DNA from: Raphanus sativus
Taxonomy: Eukaryota; Streptophyta; Magnoliopsida; Brassicales; Brassicaceae
Direction of reading: 5' to 3'
Length of the DNA stretch: 64,000 bases
Assembly (NCBI RefSeq): GCF_000801105.2
Contig: NC_079515.1
Coordinates: forward strand, 31,767,407-31,831,406
Shown here: piece after piece, positions 31,801-44,145 of the stretch
Numbering within the stretch: the first letter of the stretch is position 1
Layout: each line of letters starts with the position of its first letter
Position numbers and translations under genes: made by a program
Notes under the pieces: generated by a model
Databases searched by the model: none
Told to the model about the DNA's origin: nothing
What the model saw: the letters and a program-made list of their open reading frames with translations, nothing else

Positions 31801-32997
31801 TAATTAATATGTGATAGAAAGATGACTTACCATAGGATCAGGAGCATCATTTTGCTTACACATAACCCATGGGATCCCCAGATTCATAGAATGAACCAGT
31901 TTAGATGCCCACTTTATGTAGTTTAATCCATCTTTTTTATAGGCACGTTGAACCGCACTATACTCATTCTCTATCTGCATCCAGTTTTCAGTTTACAAAG
32001 TTTTCAATAGTTCCAAATTCATATATAACTAAAAATATATGTTTGGGGTCAATGATACCTGTCCTAATACGATGGGGCCTCCTTGTGAAGCAAAAAGCTT
32101 CTCTTCCTTCATCAAATCAAGTATCACCCTAACATACCTCTCTGTATGTTCCTGCAGTTTTATCAAATTATTGTAAACCTTTTGATTGTTCTATTATAAC
32201 ACTCATATAAACATATCATACATGCACATGTATAAATAAAAAATTACCTTGAATGGTTTATTGTCGGTTCGGAAGAAGATCCCGGGAACTTCTCTAAGCC
32301 AGTAAGGAAGTCCTCTGATATTTTATCATAACCATAACCATGAAAACATGTCACATAAGAACTCAAAATACTAAAACTATTATGAATAAGAAGAGAATCA
32401 AAAACATACCCATGAGTCCATTCAGCCTGAATGAAAGGTCCAAGCCTCAAGGTTACATACATCCCATTCTTCTCAATCAATTTTATAAACTTCACCAAAT
32501 CGCCTCTACCCGAAAAATTGAACTGTTCCAACAAAAAGGAGCAAAAAATTCTCAAAACAGTGATGTACTGGTTATTAATTCTTTGTGATATGTTCTCTAG
32601 GAATTACCTTTCCCTGTTCAAGCTCATGAAAATTCCAAAAAACATATGTTTGAATCATGTTCAAACCACCTTGTTTTGCTCTCTTGATAATCTTGGGCCA
32701 CATCTAAAACAAAACATTCTGGAGAGGTAAGTACAAAAAATTAAAATAAAAGTTCAAAGAAATGATTGACGAATGATTTACTTCAGGAGTGCTACGAGGG
32801 TAATGTATGGAGCCAGAGTAAAGCAGTTCTCTTTTTCCATTGATGATCAAAGACGTTCCATCATAAGTTACTTCTTTCTTCGTATTCTTGGAGGTTGCCT
32901 TCTCCTCGTCCTTGTCTGAGAGTGCTCCAGGGAAGGAGAGTAGAACCACGAGAATGGCTAGTAAAAGCCATGGATGATTAGAAGAATGTATTCTCAT
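28897..32997 (-). CDS. BGAL13: Beta-galactosidase, GH35, BGAL13/BGAL11-like
   Basis: This secreted enzyme removes terminal beta-galactose from wall polysaccharides or glycoproteins. I could trace 18 exons, all with usable splice borders. The first ones are 32997-32782, 32703-32608, 32522-32410, 32314-32248, 32151-32059 and 31974-31831; the last ends at 28897. The product is about 840 residues. Residues 1-27 are a signal peptide ([17 protein letters not shown]). The TIM barrel has [20 protein letters not shown], the acid/base Glu in [10 protein letters not shown] and the nucleophile Glu in [10 protein letters not shown]. Beta-rich domains follow, and a Cys-rich galactose-lectin-like (SUEL) tail at the C-terminus ([11 protein letters not shown] ... 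GTxGNF-like ... [11 protein letters not shown]). No stop or frameshift was found. BGAL11 on the sister block is the alternative; position next to MYB7 favours BGAL13 (At2g16730, from memory). Confidence 0.92.
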
Positions 32998-33287
32998 TTG
33001 ACTATCTTCTTTGTCTTATTTTTCTTTTTCTTGGGACAATGAAATATGGTTTGTTGTAAAGAACTCTCCTTTTTATTTCCTAATTTTCTCCTTTCGTTTG
33101 TTTTCTTTGCTACGTTGAATTTTCTAATTTTAAGGTGTTTTGCTTGGAGAGCCTAATTTGGCGGGTATACACACAACCACTTCTCTCACCATCAAAAACG
33201 AAGAGAAAAATGTTAGCCAATGCTTATGTTGAGGAAATGCTTAAAACTTTGTTCATGGAGAACCATTGATTGTTTTTTCATTATATA
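32998..33287. other. BGAL upstream region
   Basis: A short promoter region. No other feature was recognised. Confidence 0.5.
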
Positions 33288-33696
33288 CTAGGTGTTTTCC
33301 TGCACCATGTGCAGTAAAAGAATTTTAAAATATTTTTAATAGATAAATATAAATTATATTTAATTTTTTATTAATATTATAAATTTTCTTTTTTCTTATC
33401 AATATTTTAATATAAATTTGATTTAACTGAACATTAAAATTAAGATAAAAATAATTTTGTTCATTTTGAATTATATTTAAGAATGTGCATGTATATATTT
33501 AAAACTATAATCTTAGGTATATTTTTTCTATCTATTTATTTTAATTAAATATATTAAATAAATATGTAAAATTGCATAATTGTCAAAAAATTAAAATTAA
33601 ACAATATTTATAAAATATGTAGATATATATAAGAAACTAATGATTTTACGATTTAATTTGATTTTATGATTTAATTTTTATAAATTTATAAAAATA
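33288..33696 (-). mobile_element. 3' part of an outer minus-strand Helitron, interrupted
   Basis: On the minus strand the sequence ends CTAG (33291-33288) followed by T. A perfect 6-bp hairpin, CTGCACcatGTGCAG, stands just inside (33300-33314). The AT-rich body is cut at 33696 by the inner Helitron and appears to resume at 39154. Text at 33600-33655 closely resembles 39627-39680 ('gtagatat...agaaactaatgat.ttacgattt'). No left end was identified with confidence; it may lie near 40.0 kb. Confidence 0.6.
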
Positions 33697-34207
33697 CTAG
33701 ATATGGATCCGTGCGTTGCACGGGTTTTATTTGATGTTTTAATTCATGAACACATAAAAAGATTGGAAATATTTTTATCACGTTAGTTCTTGGATTTTCA
33801 GTATATATTGGTGACATTTTAATAACAATAATATGTTTTCTTACATAATTTTTGATTGATATTCTATTTCAATAATAATGGTGTTTTAAATAGTACATTG
33901 ATATTTTTATTTTTTAATAAATACTTCATTTTTATTATTTTTCAAAATAATATTAGCTATAGTTAATTGAAATATATAGAACTGTGAACTCTCTATATTG
34001 TTTATATTGTGTAAGACAAACTAAAAACGATACAATTAAAAATATTAATATTACATAACACCAGTCAATATGTTTTATCGATAGTCAGCTAAATATCGAA
34101 TATATTTCTAGATAAAACATCAAATTTATTTACTTTAACATTCATGGTGTGACTTTAACATCTTTTTCTATATACAATATTTTGTAAAACACTATTGTCG
34201 CTATGTT

Positions 34208-34480
34208 TTAAAAATTTGAAGTTCTCCAGTTGTAGTGACTCTTGATAGTGCGACATATAATTGTAAGACTGGACTTGACAAATAGACCAACTTTTTAAGC
34301 TTTGACCTTAACTCTGGTTGATAGTAATTTCATAGAATACTCTTATAGAAAATTGAAGTCTTTTCATTTTGAAAGGTCATCTTGCATATGTCGGTATGAG
34401 ACTTATTCTAGGAATACAAATCTGTTTTTCCACATAATTTCCGGTTAGGATTTCGGCTTCAATATTCATGTTGTATAGGC
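34208..34480 (-). pseudogene. Helitron RepHel helicase C-terminal relic
   Basis: On the minus strand the conserved helicase end reads QLYVALSRVTTTGEL at about 34273-34208. Upstream come NIEAEILTGNYV and IPRISLIPTYA, then PFKMKRLQF, in more than one frame and with stops. These are the last motifs of Pif1-type helicases in Helitrons (usual forms: VIEAEILTG, IPRI, QLYVALSRV). No Rep nuclease domain was found. It shows that the surrounding element descended from an autonomous Helitron. Confidence 0.8.
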
Positions 34481-35769
34481 GAGTTATTCATAACATTATT
34501 CTATTGGAAAGTCTTTCTTTTTGATTTAAATTCCTTAATAGCATGACCTACAACAATCCATTGGAAAGTCATTCTCTTTGATTTAAATTTCATAGTAGCG
34601 TGATCTACAACAACATAACCAATTTTTATATGTTGATAAGAATAAACACACATAATCATAATCACATATAAGCATAATAGTCACATTAACTTAGTCACAA
34701 TAGCATAACAGCTGGACAAAATATCCGTAAATTTTGATTTTATCTATTTCGATTTGAACCAAAATTCCAAATATATGTAACTGTACGAAGCAAAGAAAAT
34801 ACTTATATGCAATATCTGTAAGAAACGAACCAAATCACAAAATACTAATATTACTAAGAATGAATATCTGATCTGATCCGTTATATGAATACATATACAT
34901 GTATGTAAAGACGTAAATATATATAATTTATATAAATTTTATTTATATTGTATATAAGTTTTATAGTACTTTTTAATAAATTTATTAAGTTATATATTAG
35001 AATTTTAAAAGTAATATTTTTTTATTTTTGTAATAAAATGTTATTATTATTTTATCATATTTTTGGAATTTATGATTTATTTACTAATTTTAATTTATTT
35101 TTGCTGATCGAATCGGATATCTGGTCGAAAATATAAAATTATCTGAATATCCGGAGCACCGAATATTCGTGTGGCTACAGATCGAATTGGATCAAATAAT
35201 TGATTATTATAACAAAATGGATCGGATCAGAATATCTCCAAAAATCCGGATATCCGATTCATGTTCACCACTACATCTATATGTACAAACGGCTAAGTAT
35301 AATTGTAACAATAACTAATGTATAACAGTATGGCAATTATATTCTTTTTAGAAAAAGGTCAACATCAATTTAATGTGAAGATCAAGATATCTAGTTATTT
35401 CTTCATGTGATACCAAAAAAAAGGTAACACGCGAAGATGTGAAAGAACATGCAAGAAAACTCACCAAATATTTTTCTTGCTCAATCCTGCAAAAAAATTA
35501 CTTTTTTAAAACACAAATTGTTTTTATTATCTTCCTATATATTTTATTAATCATAAGATATTTTAACAAATGTCAAAATTTTATAAGGAAAATTAATATC
35601 AAATAATCTTTTACAATTATCTTTTTTTTTTTGGATTTTGGAAAAAAAATTAGTATTAAATAAGTTATTTTACAAACTTCTCTTCTTTAAGATTTGTAAA
35701 AATGAAAATTTCTAAATATTACTATTAAATAATTTTTAAAATTAAATTTTACAATTAAATATTTTTTAA

Positions 35770-36813
35770 AATTAAAATTTACTATTAAATTTACGAAAAT
35801 TATTTCTTTAATTTCTTTTAATTTTATTAGTATATATATTTTTAATCATGAGATATTCTAACACAACTTCAAAATATTAAAAGAAAAATTACTATCAAAT
35901 AATATTTCTAAAACAATAGTATTAAGTAATTTTTAAATTTTCTTTTTTACTATTAAATAATTTCAAAATTCGTTTTTGCTTTTATTTTCTTAGTATATAT
36001 TGTTTTAATCATGATATATTCTAAAACATGTCGCATTATTAAAAAAGGAAATTACTATTAAATAATATTTTGTTTAAGATTTTTAAAATGGAAATTTACT
36101 ATATAATTAATTTCACCAAAAATCGTTTTTATTATCTTATATATTTATTTTAAATTATGAAATAGTTTAACACATATCACAATTTTAAATATATAACTGT
36201 CATGCGTCACAATCATGTTAATTAACAATTTTGAAGAACCAAGTTTCCTATAAAGTAATTTTAGAATATTATTAAGTATTTTATAAAATTTCCTTTTTAC
36301 TATTAAATCAACTTTAAAATTAATTTATTTCAAAATTCGTTTTTTTGTTATCTTAGTATATATATTTTATATCATTATAAATTTTAACCTCTTTAAAAAT
36401 ATTAAAAGGAAAATTACTATCAAATAATTATTTGCAACTATGTTTTTTTAGAATTTTAAAATTGAAAATTATTATTAGATATACTTACAATTACTTTTTT
36501 AACATAATTGTAAGTATATATATTTTTAATCATGTTAGATCCAAATTGAAATTAATTAAATATCCGACGGATTCAAAATTTTGGTATTTAGAGAATCAAA
36601 ATCGAATCCGATCCAAACCAAATCAAACCAAAGTATTTCGGGTACCCGATATCCAAAATAAATTTATTTGCCTATATATATTAATTATGTTTATTAAAAA
36701 AATTTAAAAATACATAAGATATTTTTACGTCGTCCAACGTACATGAAAATATATACAAATAGTCAAAATTATATGTCTAAAATAGCTAGAGTATACTCAA
36801 AACAATAGAAATA

Positions 36814-36856
<43 letters not shown>

Positions 36857-39040
36857 TTATCTATCCAAATATTCAAATCAAACCAATTTATATGTTAATT
36901 TTAGGTATTTTGACATATCTTTTTCAAATTTATATGTAATTTATTATTTTGTTTATAGACTTTGAGAAATTTGAAGTATATAATGCATTTTAAAACTTTT
37001 AAAACAACTTAAATAAATTATCTGAATCCGCATGGAACCCGCAAATATTCGAACCGAACTCGAATCAAAATTTAGAAATATCTGAATGAAACTGAAATTT
37101 TTTACCAAAAAAACACAAAACTTAAAACTTAAATAGATCCGAACCGAACCAAAATGGATACCTGGACCATCGTACCCAGCAGGATACTCTCGAGTCCTCT
37201 GTCGATTTCTCCTTCCCACCAAATCTGCATATAATCGTTCTCAGAATGCTTAGGTAAAGTCGCTTCCTTTACAATGCCACCACGATCTCTGACTACCACC
37301 GATGCACCTCTACGCCCCACCCCTTGCCAAGTATTTTTTATTTCATTTTTTCTGAAACATCTTATTTGTTGCGAGTAGAAGAAAATTTCTAGGAAAATGA
37401 TATTTTTGACATATTAAAAATTAATCGCTAGCATATTTTAACTATAGTTAGCTTATGTTTATCTGATGAATTAAAGTTGATTTATAAAATTCTCTTAGAA
37501 TAATATTTTAGAATATTATTATATTAAAATTTACTATTAAATTTACGAAAATTATTTCTTTAATTTCTTTTAATTTTATTAGTATATATTTTTAATCATG
37601 AGATATTCTAACACAACTTAAAAATATTGAAAGAAAAATTACTATCAAATAATATTTCTAAAACAATAGTATTAAGTAATTTTTAAATTTTCTTTTTTAC
37701 TATTAAATAATTTCAAAATTCGTTTTTGTTTTTTATTTTCTTAGTATATATTGTTTTAATCATGATATATTCTAAAACATGTCGCATTATTAAAAAAGGA
37801 AATTACTATTAAATAATATTTTGTTTAAGATTTTTAAAATGGAAATTTACTATATAATTAATTTCACCAAAAATCATTTTTATTATCTTATATATTTATT
37901 TTAAATTATGAAATAGTTTAACACATATCACAATTTAAATATATAACTGTCATGCGTCACAATCATGTTAATTAACAATTTTGAAGAACCAAGTTTCCTA
38001 TTAAGTAATTTTAGAATATTATTAAGTATTTTTAAAATTTTAAATCAACTTTAAAATTAATTTATTTCAAAATTCGTTTTTTTATCTTAGTATATATATT
38101 TTATATCATTATAAATTTTAACCTCTTTAAAATTATTAAAAGGAAAATTACTATCAAATAATTACTTGCAACTATATTTTGTTTAGGATTTTAAAATTGA
38201 AAATTACTATTAGATATACTTACAATTACCTTTTTAACATAATTGTAAGTATATATATTTTTAATCATGAGATATTCTAACACAACTTCAAAATATTAAA
38301 AGAAAAATTACTATCAAATAATATTTCTAAAAGAATAGTATTAAGTAATTTTTAAATTTTCATTTTTACTATTAAATAATTTCAAAATTCCTTTTTTTTA
38401 TTTTCTTAGTATATATTTTTTTAACCATGATATATTCTAAAATATGTCGCATTATTAAAAAAAATTACTATTAAATAATATTTTGTTTAAGATTTTTAAA
38501 ATGGAAATTTACTATATAATTAATTTCACCAAAAATCGTTTTTATTATCTTATATATTTATTTTAAATTATGAAATAGTTTAACACATATCACAATTTTA
38601 AATATATAACTGTCATGTGTCACTGTTAATTAACAACTTTGAAGAACCAAGTTTCCTATTAAGTAATTTTAGAATATTATTATCTTTAAAATTTCCTTTT
38701 TACTATTAAATCAACTTTAAAAATAATTTATTTCAAAATTCGTTTTTTTGTTATCTTAGTATATATATTTTATATCATTATAAATTTTAACCTCTTTAAA
38801 AATATTAAAAGGAAAATTACTATCAAATAATTATTTGCAACTATGTTTTGTTTAGGATTTTAAAATGGAAAATTACTATTAGATATACTTACAACTCTTT
38901 AAAAATATTAAAAAGAAAATTACTATCAAATAATTATTTACAACTATGTTTTGTTTAGGATTTTAAAATGGAAAATTACTATTAGATATACTTACGATTA
39001 CCTTTTTAACAAAATTCGTTTTTGTTATCATCTTAATATA
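35770..39040. repeat. AT-rich long tandem repeats inside the Helitron
   Basis: A unit of about 0.67-0.7 kb, starting 'ttaatcatgagatattctaa', begins at about 35845, 37598 and 38260. Each unit carries 'gttaattaacaa.tttgaagaacc' (minus-strand sense, the Helitron 5'-end sequence) and 'tcaaataattatttgcaacta'. A second-level duplication of ~103 bp lies at about 38790-38996. The first unit is split by an unrelated ~1-kb segment (about 36537-37510). There is no coding. Confidence 0.8.
36817..36854. repeat. (TA)n microsatellite
   Basis: An uninterrupted run of TA dinucleotides inside the insertion within the repeat array. Confidence 0.85.
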
Positions 39041-39153
39041 TATTTTTAATTATAATATAGATTAATACATGTCACAATCTTAAAAAAATTAATGACACAT
39101 GTCGCGACCATGTTAATTAGTAACTTTGAAAAACCAAACTTTATATAATAAGA

Positions 39154-40240
39154 TGTATATATTTTGGAAATATTTTTAATTTCAATGATATTTCAAAATT
39201 TGAAATGCATAATTGAATATATTTATTTTAATGATGATTCATGAGTTATTACCATATTTTTAAAAAGTCCAAAAATATAAATCGACAGTAAATGTAATAT
39301 ATGAGTTATTACCATATTTTAAAAAATTTACCAAAAATATAAATTAATATTAAATATAATTGTTCATGTCATATTAATTTATAAGACATGTTATCAATTT
39401 TAGTAGCCATGTCACAATTATTTTAGTAGTCATGTCACAATTATTAGAGACATTGCCATTTGGTATATGTATTTAAATTATATTTAAGAATATATATGTA
39501 TATATATACAGTTAAAATCTTAGATAAAAATTATTTATTTCATTTGGTTAAATGTATTAAATCAACTTGTACAAAATTACTAAAAATCATATAAAATTTT
39601 ATAGTTATCAAAAACTAAAACTATATAATATTTATATAATTTGTAGATATCTAAAAGAAACTAATGATATTACGATTTTTTTTTTAAATTCAGAAAATTT
39701 AGACAATTTTACATAATAAGAATTTTATAATTATAAAACTAAAATTATATAATATTTCGAAATTCAAAATGTTTTATTTAAATATATTTATTTTAGTGAT
39801 GATTTATGAGTTATTACCATATTCTACAAAGTTTACCAAAAATATAAATCAATATTAAATGTAATATATGAGTTATTGCCATATTCTAAAAATATTTCCA
39901 AAAATATATATCATCATTAAATGTAATTGTCCATGTCATATTTAATCATATGACATGTCATCAATCTTAATCGCTACGTCACAATTATTTTTGTGAGAAC
40001 GATTGTAGAAAAGACATGTGGTAAATCACTTCGCAAATAATGTCTAGGGGAAACTTATCTGAGGTGGAGTCTCTTATCAAATTCATTTGTCAAAAGTATA
40101 TGATACACACATATGCATGAAATATCAATATAAATACTGATGTCAAAAAAATATATCAATATATATACTATTTGCATTGTCTATATTTTAAATAAGTGTC
40201 GCAAAAGCTATATATTTAAAAAGTTATCTTTCAATTATCC
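39154..40240. repeat. AT-rich repetitive DNA, probable continuation of the outer Helitron
   Basis: 'atgagttattaccatatt' followed by 'accaaaaatataaat' recurs near 39241, 39301, 39807 and 39869. 'catgtcacaattatt' recurs near 39408 and 39430. No gene is seen. Confidence 0.55.
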
Positions 40241-40244
40241 TGGA

Positions 40245-41095
40245 TAAATTTCCAAATTGCCGAGTCTAGTCCATCCCAAGGCTGTCAAACCTAGAGCAGT
40301 TGTAAATGAAAGATTGACTCAAATCAATTTCACCAAGATATTTTTAGTAGCGATTATATGAACAAACTTACAAGATATGTTCAGTCAGTTTTATATGATA
40401 ATACACTTGTGATTCACCACTACTGACTAATTTCTAATTAACCAAAGAAACCCTACAACAATCATATCTCATCCAATGGTGACTCTTAAGCGTGGCATCA
40501 GTAAGCTAAGGACTTCAATCCTTACCTCAAACAGTGGCACAAGCAATCCAACATCCATGATATGGCTATTAGAGATATATTGGGCAAAAGTTGTATATCT
40601 TAAGGATTTTTTTTTTTTGAGCAACATTTTAAAGATCAAGATTGTGAAGCACGTGAAATTCATAAAGATTTTTGAAACTAAAAAAAAATTTGAAAAACAA
40701 GTTTATCTCAAAATATTTTTAGCATATTTACAAGTGTTTAAGAAAATTAACATTATCTAGTATCAATATTTTTTTAATATTAACACTATATATATGCATT
40801 TTGTATTCTAATATCAATTACAACACAATAATATATCATTATATTCTATTATAATTTACAATGACATCAAGCAATGCTGGACGAGCTTGAGTCTATTATG
40901 CAAATCGGATTTGGTTTTTGATTCCTGCCACAAAATAAATGAATGTACTGGGATGCTGATAGGTTTTCTTAGTGAAGTTTAATGTTGATGGCACCTTAAA
41001 CAAGCTCAAAGATCGCTTTGTGGCTAAGGGTTTAAGCAAGAGGAAGGTGTCGATTTTAGTTGAAGGCCCAAAAGCCTAATCGGATAAGCGAAAAA
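40245..41095 (+). pseudogene. Ty1/Copia reverse-transcriptase remnant, copy 1
   Basis: Translated pieces match the integrase-RT junction of Copia polyproteins: VTLKRGISKLRTSILTSN at 40476 and, after a ~300-bp insertion (about 40562-40860), the RT start with VDGTLNKLKDRFVAKGL at about 40983-41040, in shifted frames. The non-coding part before it (40250-40440, 'tatgttcagtcagttttatatga') matches 47460-47650 closely. It is a dead fragment. Confidence 0.75.
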
Positions 41096-41099
41096 AAAT

Positions 41100-41742
41100 T
41101 GAAGGCCCAAAAGCCTATGTCATTACTTCCTCGTTGCAGCAGGAAACAAAATCAAAAGACAAAGAGTTGAGTTGTGCAAAAGGAGAGTCAAGATATCGTA
41201 CTGAATAACTGTTTTGATTCCTTCTTATCATTAGGACATAGCATAAGTTAATGTGGATATAGATTAGTTGTGGTGTGATAAGGTCGGATTCGTATTGGCA
41301 CAACCGAGGAAGATGCAGCAAAGAACCCTTTTTTTGCGTGACGACTACTAAATACTAATGACTTGATGATAAATGAGTTGAAGCTCCATATCCGTTAAAA
41401 CAAGCCGGAGATTCTTTGTATAGAGACAGAAGAAAGAACCGGTCAATAACATAATATAATCGCTGCACCAATTCAAGGATTAGCCTTTCGCTGCACAACT
41501 CATTATCCGCGATGAATATCTTTTATAAAAAATCACAACCAAGGCAAAAAATATTAAGTAAAAGAAATAGAACCAAAAAAAAAAGGTTAAGAAATGGAAC
41601 AAGAAGTCAGAGAGTCGAAAAGTCTAGCAGAGACTTTTGAGTTTCTTCTGCTGTTCTTTTGTCTCCTAGCTACCTAAAGAGCATCCATCTCTCTCTCTCT
41701 CTGCCCAAATCAAAAGGAGGATTTAAAGTCAACGGCGAGAAC
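41100..41742. other. ROP copy A upstream region
   Basis: It contains no credible gene. A (CT)n tract lies at about 41688-41703 in the probable leader. Confidence 0.5.
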
Positions 41743-43227
41743 ATGAGTACTCCAAGGTTAAAGTGTGTCATCGTCGGTGACGGCGCCGTCGGCAAGACTT
41801 GTCTACTCATTTCCTACACTAGAAACACTTTCACCACCGTAAGTTCACTTTTTTTTTTCTGTGGTCCAGTTAAATCGTTGGGTAAAACAATATGCTGATC
41901 ACTAAATTTGTTGTGTAGACCTAAAGTTTATATTTTTAATCCACAACTTCGTTTAACGGATCACTAGAAGGTTAGGAGGACATTTGTCTCTGCGTTGATA
42001 CTTGAGTGATCTGTAGGATTGAGATTGTCTGCTTCATGACATAATCAATTGTTTTTTGGGATGTTTGTGATCTCTTTGGGTCTTACAGTTTTTGTCTGTG
42101 TCCGTAACATAATCAGGTTAAAATTATTAATCAGTTTTTTCTTTTTGCTGACTTTCAGCTTAAAACCAGAAAAGGAAAAGAAAAATTTTCCCTCCCCAAT
42201 ACACAAGCGAAAACAATAAATATTAACGCTAGTTCTATTTTCGTTTGTCCCTCTCACTTTATTTTTGCCCATTACCCTTTATGTAGATTCTGACTGATAG
42301 AATGTTGTGGTGACAGGATGATATGCCAACTGTTTTTGAATATGTCTGCGTCCATGTGATTGTCGATGGGAGCAGCATCAACTTGGAATTGGCGGACACT
42401 GCAGGTGAGTTATAGCTTTGAGATCTAATTTCTTTCTTCTTTTGTCTCCTTTTGTCTTTAAGCTTTTTCTGTGTTTATGTTCTGCCTTGATTAAACAACA
42501 CAGGACAAGATGACTACAATAGACTAAGACCATTAAGCTATCCATGTACTGATGTCTTCTTGCTCGCATTCTCTCTTGTTGACAAAGCTAGCTATGAAAA
42601 TGTTGCTAAGAAGGTTAATATCATTTATCAGTTCTTTGATATTTATCTAGACACTTTAACGCAATAAGTTTGATGTTTTGTTTATGATTTTGCAGTGGGT
42701 TCCTGAACTCAGGCATCATTCTCCTAATGTTCCCATCTTACTTGTTGGAACAAAGCTCGGTTGGTTATTTTTAACTTTTTTTTTCATCTGTTATTATTCT
42801 TCAAAAAGATTAATAGGTTCTCTTTTAGATGCTCGAGATGATAAGCAGTACTTTCTTGAGCACCCTGGAGCTGTGCCTATATCTACTGCTCAGGTAACTT
42901 TCCTCATCTTCTTCTCGCTGATCTTCTTTTTAAGGAAGTTTCTTCTTCTTAACTTCCTTTATTCATTATAGGGTGAAGAACTAAAGAGGCTGGTTGGAGC
43001 TTCTGCTTATATAGAATGCAGTTCAAAGACACAATTGGTATATACCTCAAATTCATCATAATTATCATTATTATTCTCTTTTAAAATCTTGCTGATGAGA
43101 TATACCTTCTTCGTTCATACAGAACGTTAAAGCTGTCTTTGATGAGGCCATCAAAGTAGTTCTCAAGCCACCCAATAACTACAACAACAACATTAGTACA
43201 GCTCAGAAAGGCTGTTCCATACTGTGA
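41743..43227 (+). CDS. ROP/RAC small GTPase, tandem copy A (divergent)
   Basis: Rho-of-plants switches control polarity, cytoskeleton and ROS from the plasma membrane. Seven exons fit GT-AG rules: 41743-41838, 42317-42404, 42504-42613, 42696-42759, 42829-42893, 42972-43037 and 43123-43227, giving 197 residues. The P-loop is [11 protein letters not shown], switch [13 protein letters not shown], the guanine specificity motif GTKLDARDD, and the SAK-like motif ECSSKTQ. The C-terminus CSIL is a prenylation box (type I ROP). Odd points: the effector segment reads [11 protein letters not shown] instead of the near-invariant PTVFDNFSANV, the Trp before DTAGQ is Ala (LELADTAGQ), and the tail ([20 protein letters not shown]) lacks the usual polybasic run. 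An in-frame ATG at 41659 lies further upstream, but 41743 matches family starts. Confidence 0.88.
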
Positions 43228-44145
43228 TTCGAGAAAAGAATAAACATGAATCAACAGTTAACTAATCATTGTTTCCGAGTGCCCATTTTCTCTCATTTCC
43301 GTTAAACAAGAATTTGTCATTTGTAGTCCTAAAAGCAGACATATCCGAACTCATTGGTCAAGTATTTAAACTTTGGGGTTGTATCTTTAAATTCTTCCCA
43401 AGTGTTTACATTTGCTTCGATTCCATTGGAGACTTTTCTTCTTAAGTGTTTACGCAGGCTCGGTGGTGTTGTAATAAGAGATAGCCTTCTCTTTCACACT
43501 ACTTGCTTTGCAACGACTTCGATTCGCAAGTTGGTAAGCTCACTTTCATGGTCCAATGAACATGAACAAGAAGACAGACACCACAAAGGATACTGTATTA
43601 ACGACTATTGATGTTAAAAATTCTTAACATGTCTCATTTAAAGACAATTCAGTAGATGGTACATTGCATCAGGCATGTAAAGACCATAAATGTCAAAAAT
43701 GTCACGCTAAGTCGTATCTTTCAGAATCAGAACAAAAGAATGAATCTTTCTCCATTTTGCTTAAAGATATCAAATAGAAATCTGAGTGCAACCACTAAGA
43801 GAATCAACAATAGGTACGTTAATTTATAAGGTGATTTAAATTTCGGTATATGATATATTGTATAGGCTTATGAAATATTTCTAGTATAAAACATGGTGTT
43901 TTTAGGTTTCGAAATTCTATTATAAAAGAAAAGCGCACAAATGAGAAGTTGGTTAGTGGTTAAAATTCTTACTTATGAAATTTTCAGGATTGGGAGGTTA
44001 AATGATTAATCGAAAGTTTGGGGAATCGAAGGTGGAATTCAATAGTAGAGGGGTCTAAAGAAAAGTTAACACAAGAACAGATAGGAAAATGAAAAGGAAC
44101 AAGAGTCTCAAATCAAAAGTAGGGTCTGAAGTCAACGGCGAAATG
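43228..44145. other. Spacer between the ROP genes, duplicated with them
   Basis: A block at about 43330-43740 (including 'gtttacgcaggctcggtggt', 'agagatag', 'tggtccaatgaacatgaac' and 'attgcatca') is repeated after copy B at about 45420-45870. The duplication unit therefore includes the 3' flank. No separate gene is seen. Confidence 0.65.

Larger units (their letters stand above)
33697..39153 (-). mobile_element. Decayed autonomous-type Helitron (minus strand), nested
   Basis: Read on the minus strand, the 5' end is TCTTATTATATAAAG at 39153 with an A before it (39154). The 3' end is CTAG at 33700-33697 with a T after it (33696), an AT insertion site. A perfect 6-bp hairpin, CCGTGCgttGCACGG, is at 33709-33723. 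The body holds a RepHel helicase relic (34208-34480) and an expanded array of ~0.67-kb AT-rich repeats (about 35.5-39.1 kb) derived from the 5' part. A further unidentified insertion is at about 36537-37510. The total is 5.46 kb. Confidence 0.75.

Noticed and set aside
32340..32730. Plus-strand ORFs in the beta-galactosidase gene (also 29133-29483, 31392-31583)
   Set aside because: They overlap traced BGAL exons and introns on the other strand and lack domains.
35770..39040. CRISPR-like or centromeric satellite array
   Set aside because: Repeat units are long, AT-rich and few, and lie between Helitron termini; a plant nuclear genome does not carry CRISPR arrays.
41659..41742. N-terminal extension of ROP copy A from ATG 41659
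   Set aside because: Lies in the CT-rich leader; family proteins start at MSTPRLKCV, encoded from 41743.
43354..43611. 85-codon ORF 3' of ROP copy A (and the like at 45511-45735)
   Set aside because: The two copies of this flank do not keep a common frame, so it is duplicated non-coding DNA rather than a gene.
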